Below, piece by piece: positions 6,917-7,371 of a stretch of 7,371 nt of DNA. The DNA comes from CAYONM01 sp964405325 (lineage in GTDB: Bacteria > Planctomycetota > UBA11346), in contig CAYONM010000186.1 in assembly GCA_964405325.1 (NCBI GenBank), positions 1 to 7,371 on the forward strand, in the 5' to 3' direction. Numbering within the stretch: the stretch's first letter is position 1; each line of letters opens with the position of its first letter. The notes below the pieces were generated by a model. It was not told where the DNA came from, did not search any database, and saw only the letters and a program-made list of their open reading frames with translations. The position numbers were made by a program, and so were the translations under genes.

Positions 6917-7371
6917 ATGCCCGTGCCTCGTCGGAAGCAGTTTGATCCGTCCAACCCACCGTGGGTGCATTGCGTCTCTCGTTGTGTTCGTCGAGCGTTC
7001 CTGGCTGGTCAGGATAACGAAGGTCGCGATGTTGGGCATCGTAAGCGATGGATCGAACGACGTTTACGACTGCTGTCCCAGACTGCTGCGTTTGATGTCG
7101 GGGCGCTGGCCGTACTCAGCAATCACATCCATGTTGTCGGACGTGTTCGTCCTGACCGTGCGCGGCAGTGGTCTGCCCGGGAAGTGGTACGTCGTTGGCT
7201 GATGATTTGGCCAAAGGAACGGGGGTCGATGGTCGTCCGGTGGAGCCCAGGCCAGAAGTAATGGACGATCTCGTGGCCAATACAGCGCAGGTGGAAATCT
7301 GGCGTGAACGATTGGCTGATCTCGGCTGGATCATGAAAGCGCTGAAGGAAGACATCGCGAAACGAGCGAAC
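6917..7371 (+). pseudogene. REP-associated-type (Y1/HUH) transposase, frameshifted and cut by the right edge
   Basis: The reading frame from ATG 6917 begins MPVPRRKQFDPSNPPWVHCV and continues with SRCVRRAFL. It carries the metal-binding HUH motif as SNHIHVV (His70, His72), a pattern of IS200/REP-associated tyrosine transposases, which nick single-stranded DNA at hairpin sites. The frame stays family-like to RRWLMIWPKERG (residue 103), then drifts and stops at 7261. The next frame, from 7225, carries the expected continuation: VDGRPVEP, then WRERLADLGWIMKALKED and IAKRAN, open to the window edge. The switch lies in the run of five G at 7221-7225; a sixth G would restore one continuous frame (ERG-VDGR). 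The simplest reading is a one-base deletion, giving a pseudogene, or a sequencing error; programmed frameshifting is less likely. The catalytic Tyr, expected further downstream in the family, lies beyond the window. The ribosome site is weak (GGAAG, 10 bases before the ATG). Confidence 0.82.

Noticed and set aside
6623..7202. Plus-strand open frames across the repeat cluster and opposite-frame to the transposase
   Set aside because: Their Lys/Ala/Ser/Arg-rich strings come from the GAAAGCTG repeats and from out-of-frame reading of the transposase.

Overview
The window is GC-rich and holds four protein-coding loci plus intergenic structure. No rRNA, tRNA or CRISPR array was seen. The gene types suggest a bacterium of the Planctomycetes-Verrucomicrobia-Lentisphaerae-Kiritimatiellae kind, or another sulfatase-rich polysaccharide degrader. 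They are a giant secreted multi-module hydrolase, a formylglycine-type sulfatase with a C-terminal beta-rich domain, and a REP-associated-type (Y1/HUH) transposase. The phylum is an inference from gene content; no marker gene is present.

Layout. Minus strand, right to left: a 1360-residue exported protein (4375 to 293) has a signal peptide, an alpha/beta-hydrolase domain with a GHSRG nucleophile elbow, a jelly-roll-like module, a chain of PKD/cadherin/Ig-like modules, a LamG-like lectin module and a terminal fibronectin type III module. Its stop codon overlaps the start of a second minus-strand gene by four bases (ATGA). That second gene encodes a lipoprotein with an LLAAC lipobox and runs off the left edge. 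The two are almost certainly co-transcribed and translationally coupled.

Plus strand: after an intergenic stretch of about 560-640 bases, a sulfatase of 562 residues (or 588 from an upstream start) runs divergently. The intergenic stretch carries a perfect 13-bp hairpin. Both divergent genes have near-identical ribosome-binding and start contexts.

Right end: the sulfatase stop is followed by a 12-bp palindrome, then about 120 bases containing eight same-strand copies of a GAAAGCTG-like octamer. A REP-associated-type transposase gene comes next. It appears to carry a one-base deletion in a G run and is cut by the window edge.

How the parts may work together (inference): the hydrolase probably binds a polymer through its LamG-like and Ig-like modules and cleaves an ester or similar bond outside the cytoplasm, and the sulfatase could remove sulfate groups from the same material. 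The lipoprotein could anchor or assist the hydrolase at the envelope. The transposase and repeats look like a separate mobile or repeat-associated module. Substrate and physiological role cannot be read from the sequence.
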